Assembly (NCBI RefSeq): GCF_003951315.1
Contig: NZ_QLJH01000008.1
Location: 79,452-143,451, forward strand
From: Sphingomonas sp. S-NIH.Pt15_0812
GTDB taxonomy: Bacteria > Pseudomonadota > Alphaproteobacteria > Sphingomonadales > Sphingomonadaceae
DNA length: 64,000 bases
Direction of reading: 5' to 3'
Below the pieces are notes generated by a model, which saw nothing but the letters and a program-made list of their open reading frames with translations, did no database searches and was not told the origin of the DNA. This document shows positions 52,114 through 61,078 of the stretch, piece by piece; the first letter of the stretch is position 1; each line of letters opens with the position of its first letter. A program made the position numbers and the translations under genes.

Positions 52114-53724
52114 TCAGCGGCCCTGGCACTGGAAATAGACCGAGTTGAAGGTCGGCGGCCCCGCATCCTGCAGCGCCGCATTGGCGGCGCGGACGGTGGT
52201 GCGGCCGCCATTGTCTTCGCCCGCCACCATGTTGACGCAAGCGACGCCCTGCGGCGTCTTCACGATGCCGTTGACGAAGGCCATGTCGGCGCCGCCGCGC
52301 AGGCGGATCGCCGCCGGGGCGGTCGCGGTCTGGATGAAGGTGAAGTTGGCGTAGCGCGCGAAGGTGCGCGGCAGCAGGTCCTCGGCCCCGTTGGAGTCGA
52401 TCTCGGTCGAGAAGCTGTCGGCGGTCGCGCCCAGCGGCTTCTGCGCAGTGATCATGAACTGGATGAAGCCGCGATAGCCATTGTCGATGTCGAAGCCGTC
52501 ATCGTCGGCGCCGGTCATCACCATATACTTCATGTTGGCGGTGCCGCCGAAGATCTCGACGCCGTCATCGGCCGAATTGTGGCTCTGGATATGGTCCAGC
52601 GTCGTGCCCGACCCGACGCCGCCCAGCGTCAGGCCCTGCAACTCGTTGCCCTCGCTGATCGCGATGCCGGTGTAGCGGATCTGCACATATTGCATCGTGC
52701 CGCTGCTGTCGGCCTGGTTGGTGCCGCCGTAGAAGCGGTTGGTCACACCCTCGATCGGGTTCTGGCAGGTGGCGCTGGTGCCGTCGGCATTGTTCGGGCC
52801 GGTGCCGGCGGCGCAGACGGCGGTCGGCGCGCGGCCGAGCAGGACAATGCCGCCCCACAGGCCCTGCGTCGCGTCCGACACGCCGTTCGAGGCCAGGTTC
52901 TGCTGCGCGGTGAAGACGATCGGGGCGGAGGCGGTGCCGACCGCGTTGATCTTCGACCCGCGATTGACCAGCAGCAGGTCGTTGGTGCTCTCGCTCGAGT
53001 CCGCCGCCAGCACGACGCCCGCCGCGATGCTCAGCGTCGCCGTCGCGCCGGTCGCGACGTTGCCGACCTCGGTCTGGCCGCGGAAGCGATAGACGACGCC
53101 GGCGACCTTGGGCAGCGACAGGTCGGTATCGATGATCTGGGGCAGGCGGCAATAGCGGAAGGTCGGGCTGCTCGACGAGTTGGTGCCGTCGTCGATCGTC
53201 CCGATCGGGCAGGAACCCGCGACCGGCGAGCCGATGCTGGGCACGGCGGTGCAGGACGCGCTGCCGCTGCCGAAATTGGCGGCGGTGGAGTTGCAGGTCC
53301 AGCCGACGAAATTATTGTCGTTGGGACCGCTGGTCGCGCCGATGAAGTTGGCGGGCGTGAAGAAGCTGCCCAGGCGGGTCGGATCGGCGGCGGCCACCGG
53401 CGTAGCGTTGGTCGGATAGACGCCGTTCAGGATGTTGGTGCCGTTGACATTGTTGTTGGCGCCGGCATCGACCAGATCGAGCTGCTCCTGAGACGTGACG
53501 GTGATGCCGTTGACCGTCGTCTGCGCAGCGAACTGCGACGCGGTCAGCGCGGTCGGGGTCGGCGTACCGGTCGGCGTCGGGGTCGGCGCGGGCGTCGCGG
53601 GATTGATGATGGTGATCGCGCCGGCGCCCGGCGACGCCACGCTGTCCGCCCCGCCGCACGATGCGAGCAGGACACAGGCCGAACCCGCCATCAGCAGGCG
53701 GGAATAGCGCGAAAAGCTTGCCAT
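52114..53724 (-). CDS. Secreted lipoprotein, ElpS-like candidate
   Basis: The 536-residue protein begins MASFSRYSRLLMAGSACVLL and has a lipobox ending LLASC. A Pro/Thr-rich linker follows (PTPTPTGTPTPT). The remainder is Asn/Gly/Thr-rich, with repeating short strands such as GLTLGGVGSGTTLDHIQSHN and ADDGVEIFGGTANMKYMVMT, suggesting a right-handed beta-helix. In Caulobacter crescentus the phosphate-starvation lipoprotein ElpS is encoded next to a complete 12-gene T2SS locus. The same neighbourhood and a PhoB-like array here make this an ElpS candidate, although I cannot compare the sequences. ATG 53724 is chosen because the lipoprotein signal starts there. Confidence 0.75.
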   Translation of the reverse strand: MASFSRYSRLLMAGSACVLLASCGGADSVASPGAGAITIINPATPAPTPTPTGTPTPTALTASQFAAQTTVNGITVTSQEQLDLVDAGANNNVNGTNILNGVYPTNATPVAAADPTRLGSFFTPANFIGATSGPNDNNFVGWTCNSTAANFGSGSASCTAVPSIGSPVAGSCPIGTIDDGTNSSSSPTFRYCRLPQIIDTDLSLPKVAGVVYRFRGQTEVGNVATGATATLSIAAGVVLAADSSESTNDLLLVNRGSKINAVGTASAPIVFTAQQNLASNGVSDATQGLWGGIVLLGRAPTAVCAAGTGPNNADGTSATCQNPIEGVTNRFYGGTNQADSSGTMQYVQIRYTGIAISEGNELQGLTLGGVGSGTTLDHIQSHNSADDGVEIFGGTANMKYMVMTGADDDGFDIDNGYRGFIQFMITAQKPLGATADSFSTEIDSNGAEDLLPRTFARYANFTFIQTATAPAAIRLRGGADMAFVNGIVKTPQGVACVNMVAGEDNGGRTTVRAANAALQDAGPPTFNSVYFQCQGR

Positions 53725-53850
53725 CTCGAAGAACTCCGTCGATCGTTGTCTTTGTGTCGGTGCCTGGGCGGCGCCGCGATCGACGCGGGTCCCCCTGCCG
53801 ATCTCACCTTTGCGGTTAGGCGGCTTCGATGACGGGAAAATGCGATTCCA

Positions 53851-53890
53851 GTGACGGTATCGTGACGATGCCATGACGGATCGATGACAG
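53851..53890 (-). promoter_or_regulatory. Array of four Pho-box-like half-sites
   Basis: On the minus strand four 7-mers recur every 11 bp: CTGTCAT (53890-53884), CCGTCAT (53879-53873), TCGTCAC (53868-53862) and CCGTCAC (53857-53851). The first equals the classical PhoB half-site, and the 11-bp phasing is that of a Pho box. A fifth TGACG lies 22 bp further on (53830). The array ends about 127 nt before the lipoprotein start. PhoB control is an inference. Confidence 0.65.
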
Positions 53891-53912
53891 GCGTTTTTGC
53901 AACTCCGTCATC

Positions 53913-53935
53913 ATGACATGTTGTAACATCGTCAT
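53913..53935. promoter_or_regulatory. Palindromic operator candidate upstream of siderophore-type receptor
   Basis: The core ATGTTGTAACAT is a dyad (ATGTT-GT-AACAT), flanked by ATGAC on one side and GTCAT on the other with a 1-nt offset. It lies 50-72 nt before the receptor start at 53985. The core differs by one base from the TGTTATAACA centre of Zur-type boxes, but the regulator is not identified. Confidence 0.45.
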
Positions 53936-53984
53936 TTCCGCGGCTATAGGCGCCGGACTTTCCGGGGGATTGACCATCTTGACC

Positions 53985-56114
53985 ATGTTCCGCCACCGTG
54001 CCGCCGCACGGATCGCCGCCCTGTGCCTGCCGCTGCCGATGTTCGGCATCGCCGGCCCCGCCGCCGCGCAGGTCGCAACCTCGACCGACGACACCGCCAG
54101 CCGGACGGAGGACGATCATGGCGACATCGTCGTGCTCGGCACCGCATCGCGCCGCGACACGACGCTCGGCTCCGACCTGCTCACCCGCCGCATGTCGCAG
54201 TCCAGCCGCTCGCTGGAGCGCGACATGCTCGTCGCCAACGGCACCTATCGCCTGTCGGACGCGCTGGAGCTGTTCAGCGGCATCAGCCAGCAGAACAACC
54301 GCGGCGGCTTCCTCGACAATTTCGCGATCCGCGGCTTTTTGGGCACGCCCGATGGCGGCGCGGAATATTATGTCGACGGCTTCCTGGCCAATCGCGGCCT
54401 TGCCCCGCCCCGCGACCCGGCGACGGTCGAGCGCATCGAAGTGCTGAAGGGACCGGCCGGCGCGGTGTTCGGCGACATCGATCCGGCCGGCCGCGTCAAC
54501 ATCGTGTCGAAGACGCCGCGCTTCACCCCGGCGGTCGATGCGACGTTGCTCTACGGCTCGTTCGACACCCGGCGGGGCGAGCTGGATGTGACCGGCCCGC
54601 TGTCGCGGACGGTCGCCGGTCGCATCGTCGTCGCGGCCGAGGATACGGACGGCTATCGCGATTTCGTCGGCCTGTCGCGCCGCACCGTCTCCCCCTCCCT
54701 CACCTGGCAGCCGGGCGCGCGCACCAGCCTCACCGCGCTGGCCGAATATACGAGCTTCGCCTCCGCCTTCGACCGGGGCGTGCCGGCGATCGGTGGCGAT
54801 GCGCTGGCGGTGCCGCGCAACCGCTTCGTCGGCGAACCGGCCGATGGCCGGCACCAGGCGCGCAATACCCGGCTGCAACTGACCGGCCGTCACGACCTGG
54901 GTGGCGAGTGGTCGATCAATGGCGGTGTCGCCTGGCGCTTTTCCACCTTGCGCGGCTTCTCCAGCGACCAGTCGTCGCTGCGCCCCGACAATCGCACCCT
55001 GTGGCGGCAGCGTCGCCAGCGCGGCTATGAGGCGACCGACCTGTCGACGCGGCTGGAGCTGGCGGGCCGGTTCGAGGCGGCGGGCGTCCACCACCCCAGC
55101 CTGGGCATCAAGGGCTATACGCTGGACTATCTGGAGCGGCTGCCCCGTTTCCGACCGAGCGCGACGCGCCCCTATGCGATCGACGTGTTCGCGCCCGCCT
55201 ATGGCCAGCCCCTCCCCGCCGTCCTCCCCAATATCGACCAGCGCGAGAAACGGGTGGTCGGCAGCCTCTATCTCCAGGATATGTGGGACGTGACCGACCG
55301 GCTGACGCTGACCGGCGGCGTGCGCTACGACGCCTATCGCCAGCGGCTGCGCCGGAACCTGACCGGGCTGACCACCCAGGCGACGGGAGAGCCGGTCAAG
55401 TTCCGGTTCGGCGCGCGCTATCGCCTGACCGACACGATCGCGGTCCATGGCAATTGGGGCGAGTCCTTCCTGCTCAATTCCGGCAGCGGCCGCCCGACCG
55501 CGCAGAACCCGCAGGGCGATGCCTTCGGGCCGGAAACCGCAGTCGGCTGGGAAATGGGCATCGCCGGGCGCTGGACCGGGATCGATGCCGCCATGACCGT
55601 CTTCGACATCCGGAAGCGCGGCATCCTGACCAACGATCCGGTCGATCCCGGCTATAACGCACCGGTCGGCAAGCTGACGAGCCGGGGCGTCGAACTGGAT
55701 GCTTCGGTCCGGCTGATCAAGCATTGGCAGATCGTCGGCAACTATGCCTATATCGACGCGCGCGCCGACGATAAGACCTTCGCGACGCCCGATGTGCTGA
55801 ACGTCGCCGGACATTCGGGCACGCTGCTGGCGGTGGGTCGCTATCCGACCGGCTGGGGCACCGACTGGTCGCTCAGCGGCGGCGTCGCCTATGTGGGGGA
55901 CCGGGCCGGCGCGATCGACACCAGCGGCCTTCGCCTGCCCGCCTATACCAAGGTGAAGATGGCGGGCGAGATCGGGGTCACCCCCGCCCTGACCGTCCGG
56001 CTGGAGGCGGACAATCTGTTCGACGTCCATTACGCGATGAGCTCGTACAGCCCGCTCTGGATCTATCCGGGGGCTCCCCGCACCGTCCGCCTGTCTGCCC
56101 GCGTCGCCTGGTAG
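53985..56114 (+). CDS. TonB-dependent siderophore-type receptor
   Basis: The 709-residue receptor has a signal peptide (MFRHRAAARIAALCLPLPMFG), a TonB box (GDIVVLG) and a plug with RGGFLDNFAIRGFLG, YYVDGFLANRG and VERIEVLKGPAGAVFGDIDP, the signature of ferrichrome/ferrioxamine-class receptors. The 22-strand barrel ends TVRLSARVAW. The likely role is uptake of a metal chelate. It diverges from the lipoprotein gene; the palindrome at 53913-53935 is a candidate metal-responsive operator. ATG 53985 is chosen because it begins the signal peptide. Confidence 0.9.
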   Translation: MFRHRAAARIAALCLPLPMFGIAGPAAAQVATSTDDTASRTEDDHGDIVVLGTASRRDTTLGSDLLTRRMSQSSRSLERDMLVANGTYRLSDALELFSGISQQNNRGGFLDNFAIRGFLGTPDGGAEYYVDGFLANRGLAPPRDPATVERIEVLKGPAGAVFGDIDPAGRVNIVSKTPRFTPAVDATLLYGSFDTRRGELDVTGPLSRTVAGRIVVAAEDTDGYRDFVGLSRRTVSPSLTWQPGARTSLTALAEYTSFASAFDRGVPAIGGDALAVPRNRFVGEPADGRHQARNTRLQLTGRHDLGGEWSINGGVAWRFSTLRGFSSDQSSLRPDNRTLWRQRRQRGYEATDLSTRLELAGRFEAAGVHHPSLGIKGYTLDYLERLPRFRPSATRPYAIDVFAPAYGQPLPAVLPNIDQREKRVVGSLYLQDMWDVTDRLTLTGGVRYDAYRQRLRRNLTGLTTQATGEPVKFRFGARYRLTDTIAVHGNWGESFLLNSGSGRPTAQNPQGDAFGPETAVGWEMGIAGRWTGIDAAMTVFDIRKRGILTNDPVDPGYNAPVGKLTSRGVELDASVRLIKHWQIVGNYAYIDARADDKTFATPDVLNVAGHSGTLLAVGRYPTGWGTDWSLSGGVAYVGDRAGAIDTSGLRLPAYTKVKMAGEIGVTPALTVRLEADNLFDVHYAMSSYSPLWIYPGAPRTVRLSARVAW

Positions 56115-56322
56115 GGCGTCGATCCCGATAAGTCCCGACATCGCGCCGCCGCCCGGAACCAGGGCGGCGGTTCGACCTGCGTGCCTGATGCAAATCGGCA
56201 ACAGGTCTGCGCGCAATTTCGTAAGCCATTGCCTTCGCTGACTTCGTTTATTGCGTTCCTCCATGCCTGGTTTAATGTCGGACATATAAGCGGACGTGAT
56301 CCGCATCATGGGGAGAGAGTAG

Positions 56323-59004
56323 ATGGCTATCGCACGCTGGCACCGGCTGTTCGGCACGGCTTCGATCCTGGGGCTGGCGATCGCCGCGCAACCGGCGGCG
56401 GCGCAGGATGCCAGCGGGACGCCCGCGTCGCGGACCGGCGCCACCCAGGCCACGACATCGACCACACAGGAGACGGTGGCGGGCGTGAACGGTGCGCAGG
56501 ACCCGTCCCAGGCGCCGAGCGAAAGCGATGCCAATGCCGACGATATCATCGTCACCGGCGTTCGCGCCAGCCTCGCCTCCGCCCAGTCGATCAAGCGCAA
56601 CGCCAGCCAGATCGTCGACTCGATCGTCGCCGAGGACATCGGCAAATTACCGGACAATACGGTTGCCGATGCGCTCCAGCGGGTGACCGGCGTGCAGGTG
56701 ACGCGCGGCGCGGGCGAGGCCGGCACGGTGCTCATCCGCGGCCTGCCCAATGTCGCGACGGTGCTGAACGGTCGCGAGGCGTTCACCGGCGTCGGGCGCG
56801 GCTTCGCGCTTCAGGATATCCCCGCCGAACTGATCGCCGGCGTCGACGTCTACAAGACCAGCACGCCCGACCTGGTCGAGGGCGGCGTCGCCGGCCTGAT
56901 CGACGTGCGCCTGCGCCGCCCCTTCGACTTCGCCGGCAGCCAGGTCGCCGCCAGCGGCCGCGCGGTCTACAGCGACCAGTCGAAGAAATGGGGCTATATC
57001 GGCTCGGGCCTGGTCAGCCAGCGCTGGGACACCGGCATCGGCGAGATGGGCCTGCTGGTCGCGGCCTCGTACAACAAGCGCCTCTACCAGGATCAGACCG
57101 CGTTCGACTTCGTCTCGTCGGGCACGCCGATCGCCACGCCCGACACGGTGGGCGGCCTCTACACCTCGGGCGACCGGCGGCGCACCGCGCTCAACGCCTC
57201 GTTCCAGTGGCGGCCCAATGCCGATGTGGAATTCTATGCGGACGGCGTCTTCACCCGCTACGACAACAAGATCGCGGTCGATTTCTTCATCGGCCTGCCC
57301 AAGGCGGGTACGCTGTCGAACGTGGTCGCCAATACCGATTATCCGCTGCTCGCGGCCAGCAGCACCACGACCAATGCCTATACACTGACCAGCAAGCAGG
57401 CCTATCTGAACCGCACCGACAATTACCAAGCGGTGGTCGGCGGCAAGTGGACGCTGGGCCAGGCGGTGCTGAACACCGAGGTCACCTATAACTACAGCAA
57501 GGTGCCGAACCGCAACGCGATCCTCGACACCTCGTTCAACGTGCCCCGGCTGGACGTGACCTATGATGTCGGCGGCACGCCCCAGGTGGCACTGACCGGC
57601 GCCGACCTGACCGATCCCGGCATATTCACGATCCGCACCCTGTTCGACAACAACAGCCTGGACACCAGCGAGCAGATCGCCTGGCGCAACGACCTGACGA
57701 TCAAGCCGGACAGCCCGGTGATCCAGATGCTGAAGATCGGCACCCGCTACACGCATCGCAACGTCCGCTCGCAGGCGACCGCCTCCATCCCGATCGGCTT
57801 CCCGACGGCGGCGGGCGCGCCCTTGTCCTCAATCCCCGGCTTCGCGTCGCTGTCGCCCGGCGGGCTGGTCAAGGGGGCGCTGGGCATCGACCGGTTCGTC
57901 ACCGCCGATACCGGCATCCTGCTGAACGACACGGACACGATCCGGACGCTGTTCGGCCAGCCGACCGGTCCGCGTGCCTACGAGCCCAACCTCGCCTTCT
58001 TCAACGGCGAGGACACCTATGCCTTTTACGGGCAGGTCGGATACCGGTTCGACCTCGGCGGGATGGTGCTGGACGGCGTGGCGGGTGCGCGCGTGGTCAA
58101 TACCGTCGAAAGCCTCAACGGCAATGGCGTGTCGAGCAAGCAGAACTATCTCAATGTCCTGCCCAGCATCAACGCGCGCCTCGGCCTGACCGATACGCTG
58201 TTCCTGCGCGCCGCCGCCGGCAAGACGGTGACGCGGCCGGAATTCGGCCAGCTCAATCCGCTCATCACCCTGGTGCCGAGCGGCGCGACCGGCACGCAGC
58301 AATATATCGGCACCGGCAGCGGCGGTAATCCCGACCTGCAACCGATCCGCTCCACCGCCTATGACGCGTCGATCGAATGGTATGTGGCGCGCAGCACCTC
58401 GCTGACCGCCGCCGGTTTCTATCGCGACCTGTCCGGCTATATCCAGACCTATTCGCAGCCGGAGAATTTCGGGGGCTCCTATCTGGTCAACCGCCCGCGC
58501 AATGCCGGCAACGGCTATCTGGCCGGTGCGGAGGTCGCCTATCAGCAGTTCTTCGACTTCCTGCCGGGCGCGCTCAGCGGCCTGGGCGTGCAGTTGAACG
58601 GCACCTATATGGACGGCAAGACCGACGATCCGATCAATGGCGGCAAGCAGCGGATCGTCAACGTCTCGCACTGGGCCTATAATGCGGTCGCCATCTACGA
58701 AAAATACGGCGTCTCGGCGCGCCTCGCCTATAATTGGCGCTCCAGCTATGTCGACAGCTATAATTCGGGCGGCGTGCAGGCCAGCACGATCCTGGTCGAT
58801 CCGGTCAGCCGGCTCGACTTCTCCGGTAGCTATTCGCCGACCGAATGGCTGACGCTGACCTTCGATGCGACCAACATCCTCGACGATGTCTATCACGACC
58901 GGTTCAAGGGCAAGAACTCGGTCACCGGCCTGTTCTACGACTCGCCGCGCGACACTCGCACCTATGACCGGACGATCCAGATCGGCGCGCGGGTGAAGTT
59001 CTGA
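56323..59004 (+). CDS. TonB-dependent receptor of an arabinan utilisation locus
   Basis: The 893-residue receptor has a signal peptide (MAIARWHRLFGTASILGLAI) and a long Thr/Gln-rich spacer. A TonB box (DDIIVTGVRASL) precedes the plug motif SIVAEDIGKLPDNTVADALQ with RVTGVQVTR, typical of the large proteobacterial carbohydrate receptor family. The barrel ends IQIGARVKF. Its stop overlaps the start of a GH43 gene (TGATG), and a second GH43 follows. It should import arabino-oligosaccharides produced at the cell surface. The upstream 208 nt (56115-56322) hold the promoter, which I could not pinpoint. Confidence 0.9.
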   Translation: MAIARWHRLFGTASILGLAIAAQPAAAQDASGTPASRTGATQATTSTTQETVAGVNGAQDPSQAPSESDANADDIIVTGVRASLASAQSIKRNASQIVDSIVAEDIGKLPDNTVADALQRVTGVQVTRGAGEAGTVLIRGLPNVATVLNGREAFTGVGRGFALQDIPAELIAGVDVYKTSTPDLVEGGVAGLIDVRLRRPFDFAGSQVAASGRAVYSDQSKKWGYIGSGLVSQRWDTGIGEMGLLVAASYNKRLYQDQTAFDFVSSGTPIATPDTVGGLYTSGDRRRTALNASFQWRPNADVEFYADGVFTRYDNKIAVDFFIGLPKAGTLSNVVANTDYPLLAASSTTTNAYTLTSKQAYLNRTDNYQAVVGGKWTLGQAVLNTEVTYNYSKVPNRNAILDTSFNVPRLDVTYDVGGTPQVALTGADLTDPGIFTIRTLFDNNSLDTSEQIAWRNDLTIKPDSPVIQMLKIGTRYTHRNVRSQATASIPIGFPTAAGAPLSSIPGFASLSPGGLVKGALGIDRFVTADTGILLNDTDTIRTLFGQPTGPRAYEPNLAFFNGEDTYAFYGQVGYRFDLGGMVLDGVAGARVVNTVESLNGNGVSSKQNYLNVLPSINARLGLTDTLFLRAAAGKTVTRPEFGQLNPLITLVPSGATGTQQYIGTGSGGNPDLQPIRSTAYDASIEWYVARSTSLTAAGFYRDLSGYIQTYSQPENFGGSYLVNRPRNAGNGYLAGAEVAYQQFFDFLPGALSGLGVQLNGTYMDGKTDDPINGGKQRIVNVSHWAYNAVAIYEKYGVSARLAYNWRSSYVDSYNSGGVQASTILVDPVSRLDFSGSYSPTEWLTLTFDATNILDDVYHDRFKGKNSVTGLFYDSPRDTRTYDRTIQIGARVKF

Positions 59005-60026
59005 TGCGCGGGCAAAGCGCCCTGGCGGCGCTGCTGCTCGTGGCGGGCGGGGCGGCGGCCCCCACCGCCACGGCGCAGGCCTCGGCCGAGCTAGAGGGTG
59101 ATATCGCGCCGACGCATGACCCCGTCATCATCCGCGAGGGCGGTCTCTACCATGTCTATTCGACGGGGCTGGGCGATGGCGACGGCCGGATCATCGCGCA
59201 CCGCGTCTCGACGGACCGGGTGCATTGGCAGGCGGCGCCGACGCCCCTGCCCGCCCTGCCGGACTGGGCGGAGCGGGCGATCCCGGGCGCGACCAACGCC
59301 TGGGCCCCCGACATCTCCTATGTCGGCGGGCGTTACCGTCTCTATTATTCCGTCTCGACCTTCGGCTCCAACCGGTCGGCGATCGGCCTGCTGACCAGTT
59401 CGACGCTCGATCCCGCCCGGCCCGGCTATGGCTGGCGCGACGAGGGAATGGTGGTCCGGTCAAATCCGTCAGACGACTTCAACGCGATCGACCCCAATTT
59501 CATCCGCGACCGGGACGGCCGCCAATGGCTGGCGCTCGGCAGTTTCTGGAGCGGGTTGAAGCTGTTCGCACTCGATCCCGCCACCGGCAAGCCGGCCCGA
59601 CCGGGCGAGGCCCCCGTCTCCATCGCGCGACGTGCGGCGCCGGTGGGCGCCGCTGCGCCGGTCGAGGCGCCGTTCCTGTTCGACCATGGCGGCTGGTACT
59701 GGCTGGTCGCCTCCTACGACTATTGCTGCAAGGGCAATGCCAGCACCTATTACACCGTGATCGGCCGGTCGCGCGCGATCACCGGCCCCTATCTGGGCAA
59801 GGACGGCAGCGCGATGATGCAGGGCGGCGGCACGCTGTTGCTGGCGGCGGACCTGCCGGAGAAGCAGCGTTTCCGCGGGCCCGGCCATGCCGGCCACATG
59901 CGCGACGCGGACGGGACCGACTATCTGGTCTATCACGCCTATGACCGCGAGAACAAAGGCACGCCGACGCTGCGGCTGGCGCGTCTGCGCTGGGGCGCGG
60001 ACGGCTGGCCCGTCGCCGAACGATGA
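59004..60026 (+). CDS. GH43 endo-arabinanase-like glycosidase, secreted
   Basis: The 340-residue protein has a signal peptide (MRGQSALAALLLVAGGAAAP) and a five-bladed propeller. The catalytic triad is visible: D39 in THDPVIIREG, D163 in NAIDPNFIRD and E221 in VEAPFLFDHG. NAWAPDISYVGGRYRLYYS is the other family landmark. The pattern is closest to arabinan endo-1,5-alpha-L-arabinanases. It is translationally coupled to the receptor gene by a 1-nt overlap and followed by another GH43. Confidence 0.9.
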   Translation: MRGQSALAALLLVAGGAAAPTATAQASAELEGDIAPTHDPVIIREGGLYHVYSTGLGDGDGRIIAHRVSTDRVHWQAAPTPLPALPDWAERAIPGATNAWAPDISYVGGRYRLYYSVSTFGSNRSAIGLLTSSTLDPARPGYGWRDEGMVVRSNPSDDFNAIDPNFIRDRDGRQWLALGSFWSGLKLFALDPATGKPARPGEAPVSIARRAAPVGAAAPVEAPFLFDHGGWYWLVASYDYCCKGNASTYYTVIGRSRAITGPYLGKDGSAMMQGGGTLLLAADLPEKQRFRGPGHAGHMRDADGTDYLVYHAYDRENKGTPTLRLARLRWGADGWPVAER

Positions 60027-60043
60027 TGCAGGAGAGAATGCCG

Positions 60044-61078
60044 ATGACCCATCCGACCCGTCGCCTGATCCTGGCCGGCGGTGCGCTGGCCGCTGCCGCG
60101 CCGACGCTCGCCCGCACGGCCGCGAGCTCCGCCATCGTCAATCCGCTGGTGCGCCAGCGCGCCGACGCGCAGGTCTTCCGCCACACCGACGGCTGGTACT
60201 ACATGACCGGGTCGGTGCCGGAATATGACCGGCTGGTGCTGCGTCGGTCGCGCACGCTCGCCGGCCTGTCGACCGCGAAGGAAGCGGTGCTGTGGCGGCA
60301 TCAGGCCAGCGGGCCGATGTCGGGCTTCCTCTGGGCGCCCGAGCTGCACCTGATCGACGGCCGCTGGATCATGTACTTCGCCGCCGGACCCAGTGGCGGC
60401 GGCGCGGACGTGTTCCGTATCCGCACCTATGCGGTGGTCTGCGACGGCCCCGATCCGATGGCCGGTCGCTGGACCGTGCTCGGCGAGTTGCAGACGCCCT
60501 GGGACAGCTTCAACCTGGATTCGACCAGCTTCGTCCATCGCGGCACCCGCTATCTCGCCTGGGCGCAGCGCGAACCGGGGATCGAAACCAACTCCAACCT
60601 GTATCTCGCTCCGCTCGCCACGCCGCTGACGCTGGCGGCGAAGCCGGCCCGGCTGTCGGTGCCGACGCTCGACTGGGAAGTACGGGGCTACAAGGTCAAC
60701 GAGGCCCCCGCCCTGCTGGCGCGCAACGGTCGGCTGTTCCTGACCTATTCGGCCAGCGCCACCGATGCGCGCTACTGCATGGGCATGCTGACCGCGCGCG
60801 ACGATGCCGACATCATGGACCCCACCGCCTGGACCAAGAGCCAGGTGCCGGTGATGACCACGTCGCCCGCGCACAAGATCTACGGACCCGGCCATAACAG
60901 CTTCACCGTCGACGAGCGGGGCCGCGACATGCTGGTCTATCACGCTCGCGACTATGCGGCGATCAAGGGCGATCCGCTATTCGATCCCAACCGCCATACC
61001 CGCGTCCAGCCGATCCGCTATACGGGCGACGGCGTACCGATCTTCAATCCGCCGGTCGCCAACGGGCCGCTGGCCTGA
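60044..61078 (+). CDS. GH43 exo-arabinofuranosidase-like glycosidase
   Basis: The 344-residue protein has a twin-arginine-like leader (MTHPTRRLILAGGALAAAAP) and the GH43 propeller. Landmarks are RADAQVFRHTDGWYYMTGS (nucleophile-side Asp about 41), SGFLWAPELHLIDGRWIMYF, NLDSTSFVHRGTRYLAW and VNEAPALLARNGRLFLTYS with the acid glutamate. This type resembles exo-1,5-alpha-L-arabinofuranosidases, which would trim the oligosaccharides released by the preceding endo-enzyme. GGAG at 60031-60034 favours ATG 60044; 60038 is possible. Its last 35 nt overlap the convergent blh gene. Confidence 0.88.
   Translation: MTHPTRRLILAGGALAAAAPTLARTAASSAIVNPLVRQRADAQVFRHTDGWYYMTGSVPEYDRLVLRRSRTLAGLSTAKEAVLWRHQASGPMSGFLWAPELHLIDGRWIMYFAAGPSGGGADVFRIRTYAVVCDGPDPMAGRWTVLGELQTPWDSFNLDSTSFVHRGTRYLAWAQREPGIETNSNLYLAPLATPLTLAAKPARLSVPTLDWEVRGYKVNEAPALLARNGRLFLTYSASATDARYCMGMLTARDDADIMDPTAWTKSQVPVMTTSPAHKIYGPGHNSFTVDERGRDMLVYHARDYAAIKGDPLFDPNRHTRVQPIRYTGDGVPIFNPPVANGPLA

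Noticed and set aside
49132..53832. A 1566-codon open frame on the plus strand
   Set aside because: It lies antisense to a receptor and a lipoprotein with clear domains, has an Arg/Asp/Gly-dominated composition, and no recognisable motif. It is a high-GC shadow.
53691..56786. A 1031-codon open frame on the minus strand
   Set aside because: It runs opposite two TonB-dependent receptors and shows only low-complexity Arg/Ala/Gly sequence without any family landmark.
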